Below are positions 8,298 to 17,122 of a DNA stretch of 64,000 bases, one piece after another. The notes under the pieces are model-generated. The model saw only the letters and a program-made list of their open reading frames with translations, did not search any database and was not told the DNA's origin. Location of the stretch: NCBI RefSeq assembly GCF_000342005.1, contig NZ_AOHO01000048.1, forward strand, positions 602,540-666,539, in the 5' to 3' direction. How positions within the stretch are numbered: the stretch's first letter is position 1; every line of letters starts with the position of its first letter. A program made the translations under genes and the position numbers. Origin of the DNA: Amycolatopsis decaplanina DSM 44594. GTDB taxonomy: Bacteria > Actinomycetota > Actinomycetes > Mycobacteriales > Pseudonocardiaceae.

Positions 8298-9143
8298 TCA
8301 GTTGCCGGTGGGCGGGGCGGGGCAGGGATCGGGGGAGTTCGCGTGCCCGGTGATCAGCCATTGGCCCATCTCGACTTCCTGCAGGGTGAAGCTGCCCAGC
8401 AGGGGGCCACCGCGGATGTTGTACCAGCACGAGTGGATCGTCAGGTTCTGCCGCGGGACGACGCTCGACATCGGGCGCACCGCGTAGATGTACGGCGTGA
8501 TGTCGGTGACCTTGGCGTTCAGGGCCGGGACGGCGGTGGCGCAGTCCGGGTAGCCGAGGTCACGGGCGAACTGGGCCTGCGCCTGTTCGCTCATCGACAG
8601 ACAGACCTTTTCGACCCGGGTGGCAGGCGGGTAAGGCTTGCCGATCGTGTCGTAGATGGCCCGCACGGCCTCCCAGGGATTGGTCGAAAGCACCTGGTTG
8701 GTGTGGTGCTTGCCGCCGCCGCCCTGGACGAACGTCGCCGTGTCCTGCCCGGCGTCGCTGGGGAAGATCTGCCGGTAGGCGATGGTCGCGCCGACACAGA
8801 GCAGGACGATCACGATGATCCAGGCGAGGAGCTTCCCGCCTAGACGCCGCAGCCAGCGCGGCATGCGAGGCCGGGGAGCAGGTACGAGTTCGCCGGGTGG
8901 CGGTCCCGGAGGCGCCGGGGGCTGTCCTCCGTAGTGCTGGGTCACGGGCTGCGCGGGCTGTGTCGGGACGAGGCCCTGCTTCTGTGCCTCGGTGAACTTC
9001 AGGTAGTCCTGGAACTGCTGAAACTGCTGGAACTGGCGCAGTTGCTCCTCGTCCAGCCGGGGCGCGGGCTGACCTCCCGCCTTGGGCTCGATGTCCGTGC
9101 CGGGCTCGCTGCCCGGCTTTCCGTCATCACGCTGCTCCGCCAC
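8298..9143 (-). CDS. Single-pass membrane protein, unknown function
   Basis: I do not recognise this 281-residue protein. The N-terminal third is charged, then Gln-rich (QLRQFQQFQQFQDYLKF) and Pro-rich (PPAPPGPPPGE). One membrane helix follows basic residues at about 110-126 (LLAWIIVIVLLCVGATI). The extracytoplasmic C-terminal part of about 155 residues contains three or four cysteines (VEKVCLSM, YPDCATAV, IHSCWYN, PDPCP), which may pair. The topology suggests an envelope sensor or assembly factor. ATG 9143, divergent from the rplJ leader. Confidence 0.75.
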   Translation of the reverse strand: MAEQRDDGKPGSEPGTDIEPKAGGQPAPRLDEEQLRQFQQFQQFQDYLKFTEAQKQGLVPTQPAQPVTQHYGGQPPAPPGPPPGELVPAPRPRMPRWLRRLGGKLLAWIIVIVLLCVGATIAYRQIFPSDAGQDTATFVQGGGGKHHTNQVLSTNPWEAVRAIYDTIGKPYPPATRVEKVCLSMSEQAQAQFARDLGYPDCATAVPALNAKVTDITPYIYAVRPMSSVVPRQNLTIHSCWYNIRGGPLLGSFTLQEVEMGQWLITGHANSPDPCPAPPTGN

Positions 9144-9185
9144 GTCACCATGATGCCTCGCGAGGCCTCCCGCGCACTCCGCCGG

Positions 9186-9212
9186 TCGCGTTTAGCCCGC
9201 TGAACGCGATCC
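9186..9212. repeat. Intergenic repeat, family P1
   Basis: TCGCGTTTAGCCCGC then TGAACGCGATCC: one mismatch from the palindromic consensus. It lies in the divergent gap between the membrane protein gene and the rplJ leader. Confidence 0.85.
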
Positions 9213-9257
9213 GGCAGGGGGTGCCGCAGGGGGCGAAAGGGGGTCACGTATCCTTGT

Positions 9258-9375
9258 GAAGGTTCTACCGAAGACCGCTGGTCTTCTCCTGGTCATCTGG
9301 CCTGGAGAACGAAGGCCCCGCTAGGGCGGGCGACCCGCGCAGGAGGAACGAGGCTCGCCCGCGATGCATGTCGTC
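9258..9375 (+). ncRNA. L10 leader (rplJL autoregulatory 5' UTR)
   Basis: The segment contains CCGAAGACCGCTGGTCTTCT, the hallmark kink-turn region of bacterial L10 leaders, followed by stems GGCCTGG... and GCCCGCTAGGGCGGGC and by AGGAGGAACGAGGC. In other bacteria L10(L12)4 binds this leader to repress rplJL translation. It sits about 100-210 bases upstream of rplJ. The boundaries are approximate. Confidence 0.75.
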
Positions 9376-9385
9376 GTGTGCCCTG

Positions 9386-9423
9386 ACGCCCCGCGCCTGT
9401 CTGCGCTGGGGCGTTTCGTCGTT
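9386..9423 (+). terminator. Attenuator-like hairpin in the rplJ leader
   Basis: ACGCCCCGCGC at 9386-9396 pairs with GCGC-T-GGGGCGT at 9403-9414 (one bulge), followed by TTTCGTCGTTT. It lies between the L10 leader and the rplJ start, so readthrough could be set by the L10 leader. This role is inferred. Confidence 0.5.
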
Positions 9424-9471
9424 TCAGGGCTCTCAAGGCCAGTGGACCACTAGCCAAGAGAGGAGGCGACC

Positions 9472-10023
9472 ATGGCGAAGCCCGACAAGGAGGCGGCCGT
9501 CGCCGAGATCGCGGAGAGCTTCCGCAGCAGCTCGGCCACAGTCGTTACCCAATACACCGGCCTCTCCGTGTCCCAGCTGTCCCAGCTGCGCCGCGCTCTC
9601 GGCACCAGTGCCAAGTACCGGGTCGCGAAGAACACCCTCGTCAAGCGTGCCGCCACGGACGCGGGCATCGAGGGCCTTGAAGACCTGTTCGTCGGCCCGA
9701 CCGCGATCGCCTTCGTCGAAGGTGAAGCTGTTGACGCCGCGAAGGCGCTTCGCGACTTCGCGAAGGACAACAACGCGCTTGTGATCAAGGGCGGCTTCAT
9801 GGACGGCAAGACGCTGTCCGTGGACGAGATCAACCAGATCGCCGATCTCGACAGCCGTGAGGTCCTGCTCGCCAAGGCGGCGGGCGCGTTCAAGGCGAAG
9901 CTGTCCCAGGCCGCCGCGCTGTTCCAGGCGCCGGCGTCCCAGGTCGCTCGCCTGGCTGCCGCGCTGGAGGAGAAGCAGCGCAACGCCGGTACCGAAGCAG
10001 CCGAAGCACCCGCCGAGAGCTGA
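9472..10023 (+). CDS. rplJ: 50S ribosomal protein L10
   Basis: L10 anchors L7/L12 dimers on the ribosomal stalk. The 183-residue protein begins MAKPDKEAAVAEIAESFRSS, has the RNA-binding core (YRVAKNTLVKRAA) and a C-terminal alpha-helical tail with Ala-rich segments that bind L7/L12. GAGAGGAGG lies just before the ATG. It is the first gene of the rplJ-rplL pair. Confidence 0.96.
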   Translation: MAKPDKEAAVAEIAESFRSSSATVVTQYTGLSVSQLSQLRRALGTSAKYRVAKNTLVKRAATDAGIEGLEDLFVGPTAIAFVEGEAVDAAKALRDFAKDNNALVIKGGFMDGKTLSVDEINQIADLDSREVLLAKAAGAFKAKLSQAAALFQAPASQVARLAAALEEKQRNAGTEAAEAPAES

Positions 10024-10071
10024 ACACCCCCCACCCCGAACTTTTAGTTCGTTTCAGAGAGGAAAGCCACC

Positions 10072-10458
10072 ATGGCGAAGCTGAGCACCGCCGAGCTGAT
10101 CGACGCCTTCAAGGAGCTCACCCTTCTTGAGCTGTCCGAGTTCGTCAAGGAGTTCGAGACCACCTTCGACGTGACCGCGGCCGCCCCGGCTGCCGTCGTC
10201 GCCGCCGGCCCGGTGGGCGCTGCCCCGGCCGCCGCCGAGGAGCAGGACGAGTTCGACGTCGTCCTCGAGTCCGCCGGCGACAAGAAGATCCAGGTCATCA
10301 AGGTCGTCCGCGAGGTCGTCTCGGGTCTGGGCCTGAAGGAGGCCAAGGAGCTGGTCGAGGCCGCTCCCAAGGCCCTCCTGGAGAAGGTCGACAAGGAGGC
10401 CGCCGAGGCCGCCAAGGAGAAGCTCGAGGCCGCGGGCGCCAAGATCGCCATCAAGTGA
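10072..10458 (+). CDS. rplL: 50S ribosomal protein L7/L12
   Basis: L7/L12 forms the mobile stalk that recruits translational GTPases. The 128-residue protein has the N-terminal dimerisation domain (MAKLSTAELIDAFKELTLLE), an Ala/Pro hinge near 40-58, and the conserved C-terminal domain (DKKIQVIKVVREVVSGLGLKEAK region). It is strongly acidic. The gene is followed by a perfect terminator hairpin. Confidence 0.97.
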   Translation: MAKLSTAELIDAFKELTLLELSEFVKEFETTFDVTAAAPAAVVAAGPVGAAPAAAEEQDEFDVVLESAGDKKIQVIKVVREVVSGLGLKEAKELVEAAPKALLEKVDKEAAEAAKEKLEAAGAKIAIK

Positions 10459-10490
10459 TCTCGGGCGCGTAGCGCCTACCGCAGCACCGT

Positions 10491-10529
10491 CGAAGGGGCG
10501 GGCATCCACTCTGGATGCCCGCCCCTTCG
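10491..10529 (+). terminator. Hairpin terminator after rplL
   Basis: An 18-base perfect stem (CGAAGGGGCGGGCATCCA and its complement) with loop CTC. The T tract is poor (CGCTGTCT), but stem strength and position support termination. Confidence 0.8.
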
Positions 10530-10550
10530 CTGTCTCCACCCCCGCCCGGA

Positions 10551-10702
10551 CCTGCGTTTAGCCCCCTAATCGTGACGCGTAGCCACGCTAAGCATCTGGG
10601 TGTGCCGAAGGTGCCGGATCGCGTTTAGCCCGCTAAACGCGATCCGCGCCGCGCGGACGGTGGCAAGGGCGCTGACCTGCGTTCAGCCCCCTAATCGCGA
10701 CG
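10551..10702. repeat. Three intergenic repeats, family P1
   Basis: Copies at 10551-10576 (asymmetric), 10616-10645 (perfect: GGATCGCGTTTAGC, CC, and the exact complement) and 10675-10702 (asymmetric, GTTCAG core). They lie between the rplL terminator and the mce operon. The rest of 10703-10976 holds no recognisable gene and presumably the mce promoter, which I cannot place. Confidence 0.88.
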
Positions 10703-10976
10703 CGGTCCCGTGCCGACCTGGGCGGCGCCCGGTTGTGGATCTGCGCGAGGGAGTGACGTGCACTACGGTGCTGCAAGCGGTGCACGGGCCGGTGGCGGAC
10801 TGCGCGAAAAGTTACCCGCGGGTCTGGCCAGAAAAGAAAACTGGTGAGTAACCTGTTCGCACTCAGCTCGTTGCACCTGGTTGACGCGGGTATCGCTGCG
10901 CGAACGCATGCGTCCTCTCGGGCCAGTGGCACGGGACGGCAGTGCGCGACGACGCGGAACAGCTCCTGGAGGTGCG

Positions 10977-12146
10977 ATGGGTGCCGAGGTGGTCATCGAA
11001 GGTCTTTCCAAGTCCTTCGGTAAGCAGGCCATCTGGCGGGACGTCACGCTGACCCTGCCTCCGGGCGAGGTCTCGGCGATGCTCGGTCCGTCCGGAACCG
11101 GTAAGTCCGTCTTCTTGAAGTCGATGATCGGTCTGCTCAAACCGGACCGCGGCCGTTGCATGATCAACGGCGTCGACATCGTGACGTGTTCCGAACACCA
11201 GCTCTACGAGGTGCGCAAACTCTTCGGCGTCCTTTTCCAGGACGGCGCGCTGTTCGGCTCGATGAACCTCTACGACAACGTGGCGTTCCCCCTGCGGGAG
11301 CACACGAAGAAGTCGGAGACCGAGGTCCGCCGGATCGTGCTCGAGAAGCTCGAGATGACCGGTCTCAACGGCGCCGACAAGAAGCTGCCCGGTGAGATCT
11401 CCGGTGGTATGCGCAAGCGCGCCGGTCTCGCCCGCGCCTTGGTGCTGGACCCGCAGATCATCCTGGTCGACGAGCCGGACTCCGGTCTCGACCCGGTCCG
11501 CACCACCTACATCTCCCAGCTCTTCCTGGACGTCAACGCGCAGATCGACGCGACGTTCCTGATCGTCACGCACAACATCAACCTCGCCCGCACCGTTCCG
11601 GACAACCTGGGCATGCTCTTCCGCAAGGAACTGGTCATGTTCGGCCCGCGCGAGGTGCTGCTGACCAGCGAGGAGCCGGTCGTCAAGCAGTTCCTCAACG
11701 GCAAGATGGACGGCCCCATCGGCATGAGCGAGGAGAAGGACTCGGCCCAGCTCGCGGCGGAACGCGCCATGTTCGAGGCCGGTCACCACGCGGGCGGTGT
11801 CGAGGACATCAGCGGGGTGCCGCCGCAGATGCAGCCGACGCCCGGCGTGCCGACCCGGATGGGTGCGGTCCGCCGCAAGGACCGCGTCATGCAGATCCTG
11901 CACGGCCTGCCGCCCGAGGCACAGCAGAGCATCATCGAGTCGCTGTCCCCGGAGGAGCAGCAGCGCTACGGCGTCCGCCCGCAGCGGCTCGCGACCGCCG
12001 GCCACCGGTCGGCGCCCGCCGAGAGCTCGGTGCCGAATCACCACCAGGGGCAGCTGCCCGACGACCAGGTCGCCCACATCCCGCATCCGGGAAGACCGGG
12101 TAACCACCGCTTGCGGCCACATGATCCGGGGTCAGGTGGCGCGTGA
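10977..12146 (+). CDS. mceG: MceG/Mkl ATPase of the Mce lipid importer
   Basis: MceG is the ABC ATPase that powers Mce lipid and sterol import. The 389-residue protein has Walker A GPSGTGKS at 37-44, signature ISGGMRKR at 141-148 (the Mkl/MlaF-type variant), and Walker B IILVDEPDSG at 161-170. A C-terminal extension of about 140 residues, rich in Pro, Gln and His, is typical of Mkl. ATG 10977 follows CTGGAGGTGCG. Its stop overlaps the yrbEA GTG. Unlike in M. tuberculosis, where mkl is separate from the mce operons, it heads the operon here. Confidence 0.93.
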   Translation: MGAEVVIEGLSKSFGKQAIWRDVTLTLPPGEVSAMLGPSGTGKSVFLKSMIGLLKPDRGRCMINGVDIVTCSEHQLYEVRKLFGVLFQDGALFGSMNLYDNVAFPLREHTKKSETEVRRIVLEKLEMTGLNGADKKLPGEISGGMRKRAGLARALVLDPQIILVDEPDSGLDPVRTTYISQLFLDVNAQIDATFLIVTHNINLARTVPDNLGMLFRKELVMFGPREVLLTSEEPVVKQFLNGKMDGPIGMSEEKDSAQLAAERAMFEAGHHAGGVEDISGVPPQMQPTPGVPTRMGAVRRKDRVMQILHGLPPEAQQSIIESLSPEEQQRYGVRPQRLATAGHRSAPAESSVPNHHQGQLPDDQVAHIPHPGRPGNHRLRPHDPGSGGA

Positions 12147-12937
12147 GCTCTTCCGCTTCATCGGCGAAGATCCCCGGGATCGGCATGTTGCGCGAGACCG
12201 GGAACCTGTTCGCCCTTGGCCTCGACATCGTTCGTGGCATCTTCCAGCGCCCGTTCCAGCTGCGGGAGTTCATCCAGCAGGCCTGGTTCATCGCGAGCGT
12301 CACGATCCTGCCGACGGCGCTCGTCGCGATCCCGTTCGGCGCGGTCATCTCGCTGCAGTTCGGTTCCCTCGCCCGCCAGCTCGGCGCCCAGTCCTACACG
12401 GGCGCCGGGTCGGTGCTCGCCACCGTGCAGCAGGCCAGTCCGCTGGTCACGGCGCTGCTGGTCGCGGGCGCCGGCGGTAGCGCCGTCTGCGCCGACATCG
12501 GCGCGCGGACCATCCGTGAAGAGATCGACGCCATGGAGGTGCTCGGCGTCTCCGCGGTGCAGCGGCTGATCGTGCCGCGTGTGCTCGCGATGATGCTGGT
12601 GGCGCTCCTGCTGAACGGCATGGTCAGCGTCATCGGCGTGCTCGGCGGGTACTTCTTCAACGTCGTCCTCCAGGGCGGGACGCCGGGCGCGTACCTGGCG
12701 AGCTTCTCCGCGCTGGCCCAGCTGCCGGACCTCTGGGTCGGCGAGCTGAAGGCGCTGATCTTCGGCTTCATCGCCGCGGTCGTCGCCTCCTACCGGGGAC
12801 TGAACCCGTCCGGCGGCCCGAAGGGCGTCGGCGACGCGGTGAACCAGTCGGTCGTCATCACGTTCCTCATGCTGTTCGTGGTGAACTTCGTGATCACGCT
12901 GATCTACCTGCAGATCGTGCCCGGAAAGCTGGACTGA
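12143..12937 (+). CDS. yrbEA: MlaE/YrbE-family permease, first subunit
   Basis: The 264-residue polytopic protein belongs to the MlaE/YrbE family, the permease of Mce lipid importers. It begins MSSSASSAKIPGIGMLRETG and has the ADIGARTIREEIDAMEVLGV motif, the EQ-loop-like helix that contacts MceG, followed by several hydrophobic helices. GTG 12143 overlaps the mceG stop. It should dimerise with the second YrbE. Confidence 0.92.
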   Translation: MSSSASSAKIPGIGMLRETGNLFALGLDIVRGIFQRPFQLREFIQQAWFIASVTILPTALVAIPFGAVISLQFGSLARQLGAQSYTGAGSVLATVQQASPLVTALLVAGAGGSAVCADIGARTIREEIDAMEVLGVSAVQRLIVPRVLAMMLVALLLNGMVSVIGVLGGYFFNVVLQGGTPGAYLASFSALAQLPDLWVGELKALIFGFIAAVVASYRGLNPSGGPKGVGDAVNQSVVITFLMLFVVNFVITLIYLQIVPGKLD

Positions 12938-12940
12938 CGC

Positions 12941-13777
12941 ATGACCTTCCTTACACGCGCCAAGGGGGTCGCCAACCGTCCTTTGCAGACTCTGGACAGT
13001 CTCGGCGACCAGATGTCGTTCTACGGCCGCGCGTTGCTGTGGACGCCGCGGACGTTGCGTCGTTACACCAAAGAAGTCCTGCGGCTGCTCGCCGAAGTGA
13101 GCTTCGGTTCCGGCTCGCTCGCCGTCATCGGCGGCACGGTCGGCGTGATGGTCGGCCTGACCCTGTTCACCGGTGTCCTCGTCGGTCTTCAGGGTTACTC
13201 GGCGCTGAACTCGATCGGCACCTCGGCCTTCACCGGCTTCCTGACCGCGTTCTTCAACACCCGTGAGATCGCCCCGCTGGTCGCCGGTCTCGCGCTTTCG
13301 GCGACGGTCGGCGCCGGGTTCACCGCCCAGCTGGGTGCGATGCGGATCTCGGAGGAGATCGACGCGCTCGAGGTCATGGGCGTGCCGAGCCTGCCGTACC
13401 TGGTGACCACGCGGATCATCGCCGGTTTCGTCGCGGTCATCCCGCTGTACGTCATCGGCCTGCTGAGTTCGTATCTCGCGTCCCGGTTGGTCGTTATCTA
13501 CATCTACAACCAGTCAGCGGGTACCTACGACCATTATTTCGACCTGTTCCTACCACCACAGGATGTGTTGTATTCCTTCATCAAGGTGCTGTTGTTCAGC
13601 GTCTTGATCATCCTGTCCCATTGTTATTTCGGATACCGGGCCTCCGGTGGCCCCGCCGGTGTCGGCGTGGCGGTCGGCAAGGCGGTCCGGCTGAGCATCG
13701 TCACGGTGTCCATCATGAACTTCTTCATCGGTTTCGCGATCTGGGGAACCGACGTCACGGTGAGGATCGCAGGATGA
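12941..13777 (+). CDS. yrbEB: MlaE/YrbE-family permease, second subunit
   Basis: The 278-residue paralogue of the preceding permease carries MRISEEIDALEVMGVPSLPY, the matching coupling motif, and about six hydrophobic segments. YrbEA and YrbEB form the inner-membrane core of the Mce importer. ATG 12941 is 3 bases after yrbEA, and the stop overlaps the mceA ATG (ATGA). Confidence 0.92.
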   Translation: MTFLTRAKGVANRPLQTLDSLGDQMSFYGRALLWTPRTLRRYTKEVLRLLAEVSFGSGSLAVIGGTVGVMVGLTLFTGVLVGLQGYSALNSIGTSAFTGFLTAFFNTREIAPLVAGLALSATVGAGFTAQLGAMRISEEIDALEVMGVPSLPYLVTTRIIAGFVAVIPLYVIGLLSSYLASRLVVIYIYNQSAGTYDHYFDLFLPPQDVLYSFIKVLLFSVLIILSHCYFGYRASGGPAGVGVAVGKAVRLSIVTVSIMNFFIGFAIWGTDVTVRIAG

Positions 13778-15111
13778 TCGCGACAGTCCGGCGCAGGTTG
13801 CTCGGCCTGCTTCTGGTCGCCGTGCTCGTCGGCGGGGTGGCGCTGAGCATCGCGCTGTACCAGAAGGCCTTCACGCCGGTGGTGAGCGTGAAGCTCCAGT
13901 CCGGCAACATCGGCAACCAGTTGCTGAAGCAGTCCGACGTGAAGGTCCGCGGCCTCATCGTCGGTTCGGTGAAGGACATCGCCGCGACCCCGGACGGCGC
14001 CGAACTCACGCTCGCACTGAATCCGGAGTCGGCGAAACTGATTCCCCAGAACGTTTCGGCGCGATTCCTGCCGAAGACGTTGTTCGGTGAGCGCTTCGTC
14101 TCCCTCGAAATCCCGGACGTGCCTTCGTCGAAGACGATCGCCGAGGGTGACGTGATCACGCAGGACCGCACGTCCGGCGCGGTCGAGCTGGAGCAGGCCT
14201 TCGCCCATCTGATGCCGGTCTTGCAGGCGGTCCAGCCGCAGAAGCTGTCGAGCACGCTTTCGGCGATCGCAGGCGCGCTCAACGGCCGCGGCGGCCAGCT
14301 CGGCGACACCCTCGCGCAGCTCGGCACCTACGTCGGGGACCTGAACCCGCACGAACCCCAGCTCCAGCAGAACCTCAAGGAGCTCGCGAAGTTCTCGGAC
14401 AACCTCAACGCCGTCGCCCCGGATCTGGTGCAGACCTTGGACAACCTGAGCACCACCACCCGCACCGTGGTGGACCAGAAGATGAACCTGGCGAACCTCT
14501 ACGGCAGCGTCACCCAGGCTTCGGTCGATCTGCAGACCTTCCTGCGGAACAACGCCGACAACCTGATCCGGCTCGCCGACACCGCCCGTCCGACGGCGGA
14601 GCTGCTGGCGAAGTACGCGCCGGAGTACCCGTGCGTGATCGGGCAGATGGCGGACAACCTGCCGAAGATCGACAAGGCGCTCGGCAAGGGGACCAACCGG
14701 CCCGGTCTGCACGCGACCATCGAGATCACCGTCAACCGTGGGCCGTACCTGCCGGGCAAGGACGAGCCGAGGTTCGAGGACAAACGCGGTCCGCGCTGTT
14801 ACGACCTGAAGCAGTTCCCGGACCCATTCCCGCAGTACCCGCCGGACGGCCCGATCAAGGACGGCAGCACGGTCAAACCGCCGGCGCGGTCGGCCAACGA
14901 CGGCCTTTCGCCTTCGAACGGCTTCGCGAACGTAGGCGGCTACAACGGCGGGGGAGCGCCCGGCGGTAGCCCGTCCTACAGCGCGTCCGAATCGGACTTC
15001 CTCGCGCAGCTGGTCGCCCCGCAGGTCGGCATGTCCGCCTCGGACGTGCCCGGCTGGGGATCGCTGCTCGTCGGTCCGCTCTACCGTGGGGCGGAGGTGC
15101 ACGTCCAGTGA
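13774..15111 (+). CDS. mceA: Mce-family protein, MceA position
   Basis: The 445-residue protein has an N-terminal signal anchor (LLGLLLVAVLVGGVALSIAL), an MCE/MlaD domain (VVSVKLQSGNIGNQLLKQSD...VKVRGLIVGSV) and a long helical region with DNLSTTTRTV-type repeats, ending in a Gly/Pro/Ser-rich tail. Mce proteins A-F assemble a hexameric tunnel that carries lipid across the envelope. ATG 13774 overlaps the yrbEB stop. The substrate is not predictable. Confidence 0.9.
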   Translation: MIATVRRRLLGLLLVAVLVGGVALSIALYQKAFTPVVSVKLQSGNIGNQLLKQSDVKVRGLIVGSVKDIAATPDGAELTLALNPESAKLIPQNVSARFLPKTLFGERFVSLEIPDVPSSKTIAEGDVITQDRTSGAVELEQAFAHLMPVLQAVQPQKLSSTLSAIAGALNGRGGQLGDTLAQLGTYVGDLNPHEPQLQQNLKELAKFSDNLNAVAPDLVQTLDNLSTTTRTVVDQKMNLANLYGSVTQASVDLQTFLRNNADNLIRLADTARPTAELLAKYAPEYPCVIGQMADNLPKIDKALGKGTNRPGLHATIEITVNRGPYLPGKDEPRFEDKRGPRCYDLKQFPDPFPQYPPDGPIKDGSTVKPPARSANDGLSPSNGFANVGGYNGGGAPGGSPSYSASESDFLAQLVAPQVGMSASDVPGWGSLLVGPLYRGAEVHVQ

Positions 15112-16139
15112 GGGGACTGCTCGCTCCGCTGATCAAACTCGGCGCCTTCATCGTGGTCACCGTGCTGTTCACGACGATCCTCGGGATCAGCATCGCCAAC
15201 GTGAACACCACCAGCACCAACGCCTACAAGGCACGGTTCAGCGACGCCACCTTGTTGCTGCCCAACGACGACGTCCGCATCGCCGGCGTCCGGGTCGGGC
15301 AGGTCAAGGACGTCCGCATCGTCGACCGCCGCCAGGCCGAGGTCGAGTTCGAAGTGGACGCCGGCCGCAAGCTGCCCGCCGGGGTCACCGCGCAGATCAA
15401 GTTCCGGAACCTGGTCGGCCAGCGCTACGTCTCGCTCGGGCAGGGCACCGATTCGTCGGGGAAGAACCTGGAGCCCGGCGGGAACATCCCGCTGGAGCGG
15501 ACCACGCCCGCGCTCGACCTGACGCAGCTGTTCAACGGGTTCAAACCGCTGTTCACCGCGCTCAACCCGGACGACATCAACAAGCTGTCCTACGAGGTCA
15601 TCCAGGTCCTGCAGGGCGAGGGCGGCACGATCGAAAGCCTGTTGAAGCACACCGCGTCGCTGGCCACCACGATCTCCGACAAGGACAAGGTGATCGGCGA
15701 GGTCATCGACAACCTGAACTCGGTGCTCGACACGGTCAACGCGCACACGCCGCAGCTGAACGATCTGATCGTCAAGCTGCAGCAGCTGGTCTCCGGGCTG
15801 GCCGCGGACCGCGAGCCGATCGGTGACGCCATCGACTCGCTCGGCACCCTCGCCCAGACGACCTCCGGGCTGCTCGGCGAGGCCCGCGAGCCGCTCAAGC
15901 AGGACATCGCCGCGCTCGGCACGTTGACGAAGAACCTCAACGACAGCCAGCCGATCGTCGAGCATTTCATCCAGTTCCTGCCGCAGAAGGTGACGGCGCT
16001 GACCCGCACGGCCGACTACGGCTCCTGGTTCAACTTCTTCGCCTGTGAGCTGAAGGGGGCCGTCGCCCTGCCTCCGCTGATCAACGCGCCGATCGACCTG
16101 CCGCTGCTGCCGGTGAACCGGGCGAGGTGCACGGCATGA
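15108..16139 (+). CDS. mceB: Mce-family protein, MceB position
   Basis: The 343-residue protein has an N-terminal membrane helix (LGAFIVVTVLFTTILGISIA), the MCE domain (YKARFSDATLLLPNDDVRIAG, VRVGQVKDVRI) and a helical C-terminal part. GTG 15108 overlaps the mceA stop as GTGA. It is the second subunit of the hexameric Mce tunnel by position. Confidence 0.9.
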   Translation: MRGLLAPLIKLGAFIVVTVLFTTILGISIANVNTTSTNAYKARFSDATLLLPNDDVRIAGVRVGQVKDVRIVDRRQAEVEFEVDAGRKLPAGVTAQIKFRNLVGQRYVSLGQGTDSSGKNLEPGGNIPLERTTPALDLTQLFNGFKPLFTALNPDDINKLSYEVIQVLQGEGGTIESLLKHTASLATTISDKDKVIGEVIDNLNSVLDTVNAHTPQLNDLIVKLQQLVSGLAADREPIGDAIDSLGTLAQTTSGLLGEAREPLKQDIAALGTLTKNLNDSQPIVEHFIQFLPQKVTALTRTADYGSWFNFFACELKGAVALPPLINAPIDLPLLPVNRARCTA

Positions 16140-17122
16140 AGTCGTTCCAGAAACGCAATCCGATCCCGATCGCGCTGGTCGGCATCTCGGTGCTGCTGCT
16201 CGGTTTCATCGCCGCGCTCAACTCGGAGGACCTGCCGGTCATCGGCGGCGGGACGACCTACACCGCGGACTTCAGCGAGGCCTCGGGCCTGCAGGAGGAC
16301 AACGACGTCCGGGTCGCCGGCGTGAAGGTCGGCAAGATCTCCGAGATCAAGCTCGACGGCGACAAGGTCCGGGTCTCCTTCAAGGTCAAGGACGCCTGGC
16401 TGGGCGACAAGACCAGCGCGGCGATCAAGATCAAGACCGTGCTCGGCCAGAAGTACCTGGCGCTCGACCCGCAGGGGCAGCGCACGCTCGACCCGAGCGC
16501 GACCATCCCGCGTGAGCGCACGATGTCGCCGTTCGACGTCCTCGACGCTTTCCGCGGGCTTTCGCAGACCGTCGACGACATCGACACGACGCAGCTGGCG
16601 AAGAGCTTCGACGTCATCACGGAGACCTTCGCGGAGACCCCGGCGGACGTGAAGAGCGCCCTGAACGGCCTTTCCCGCCTCTCGGACACCATCGCTTCGC
16701 GGGACTCGCAGCTGGCGAACCTGCTCGCGAACACGCGACAGGTCTCGCAGACGCTCGTCGACCGTGACGCCGAGTTCCAGAAGCTGCTGGCCGACGGCAA
16801 CAAGCTGCTCGGCGAGGTGTCCCGTCGCAAGGACGCGATCGCCGCGCTGCTGGACGGCTCGCGCAACCTCGCCACCCAGCTCAAGGGCCTGGTCGACGAC
16901 AACGACGCGCAGCTCGACCCGGTGCTCACCCAGCTCGACCAGCTGACCTCGATGCTGCAGCGCAACCAGGACGCCCTCGGCCAGGGCATCGCGCGGTTCG
17001 CGCCGTTCATCCGGGTGTTCACGAACACGATCGGCAACGGCCGCTGGTTCGACAACTACATCTGCGGACTGGTCCTGCCGTCGTTCGGGCCGATCAACGA
17101 CAAGGGGTGCTACGAGAAATGA
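16136..17122 (+). CDS. mceC: Mce-family protein, MceC position
   Basis: The 328-residue protein begins MKSFQKRNPIPIALVGISV with a signal anchor, then an MCE domain (YTADFSEASGLQEDNDVRVAG, VKVGKISEIKL) and a coiled helical region (DSQLANLLANTRQVSQTLVD). ATG 16136 is chosen because it overlaps the mceB stop (ATGA); an in-frame GTG at 16127 is less likely. Confidence 0.9.
   Translation: MKSFQKRNPIPIALVGISVLLLGFIAALNSEDLPVIGGGTTYTADFSEASGLQEDNDVRVAGVKVGKISEIKLDGDKVRVSFKVKDAWLGDKTSAAIKIKTVLGQKYLALDPQGQRTLDPSATIPRERTMSPFDVLDAFRGLSQTVDDIDTTQLAKSFDVITETFAETPADVKSALNGLSRLSDTIASRDSQLANLLANTRQVSQTLVDRDAEFQKLLADGNKLLGEVSRRKDAIAALLDGSRNLATQLKGLVDDNDAQLDPVLTQLDQLTSMLQRNQDALGQGIARFAPFIRVFTNTIGNGRWFDNYICGLVLPSFGPINDKGCYEK

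Noticed and set aside
10551..10702. P1 repeats as a CRISPR array
   Set aside because: Spacing is irregular, copies are scattered over the whole window, units are palindromic and variable, and no cas genes are present.
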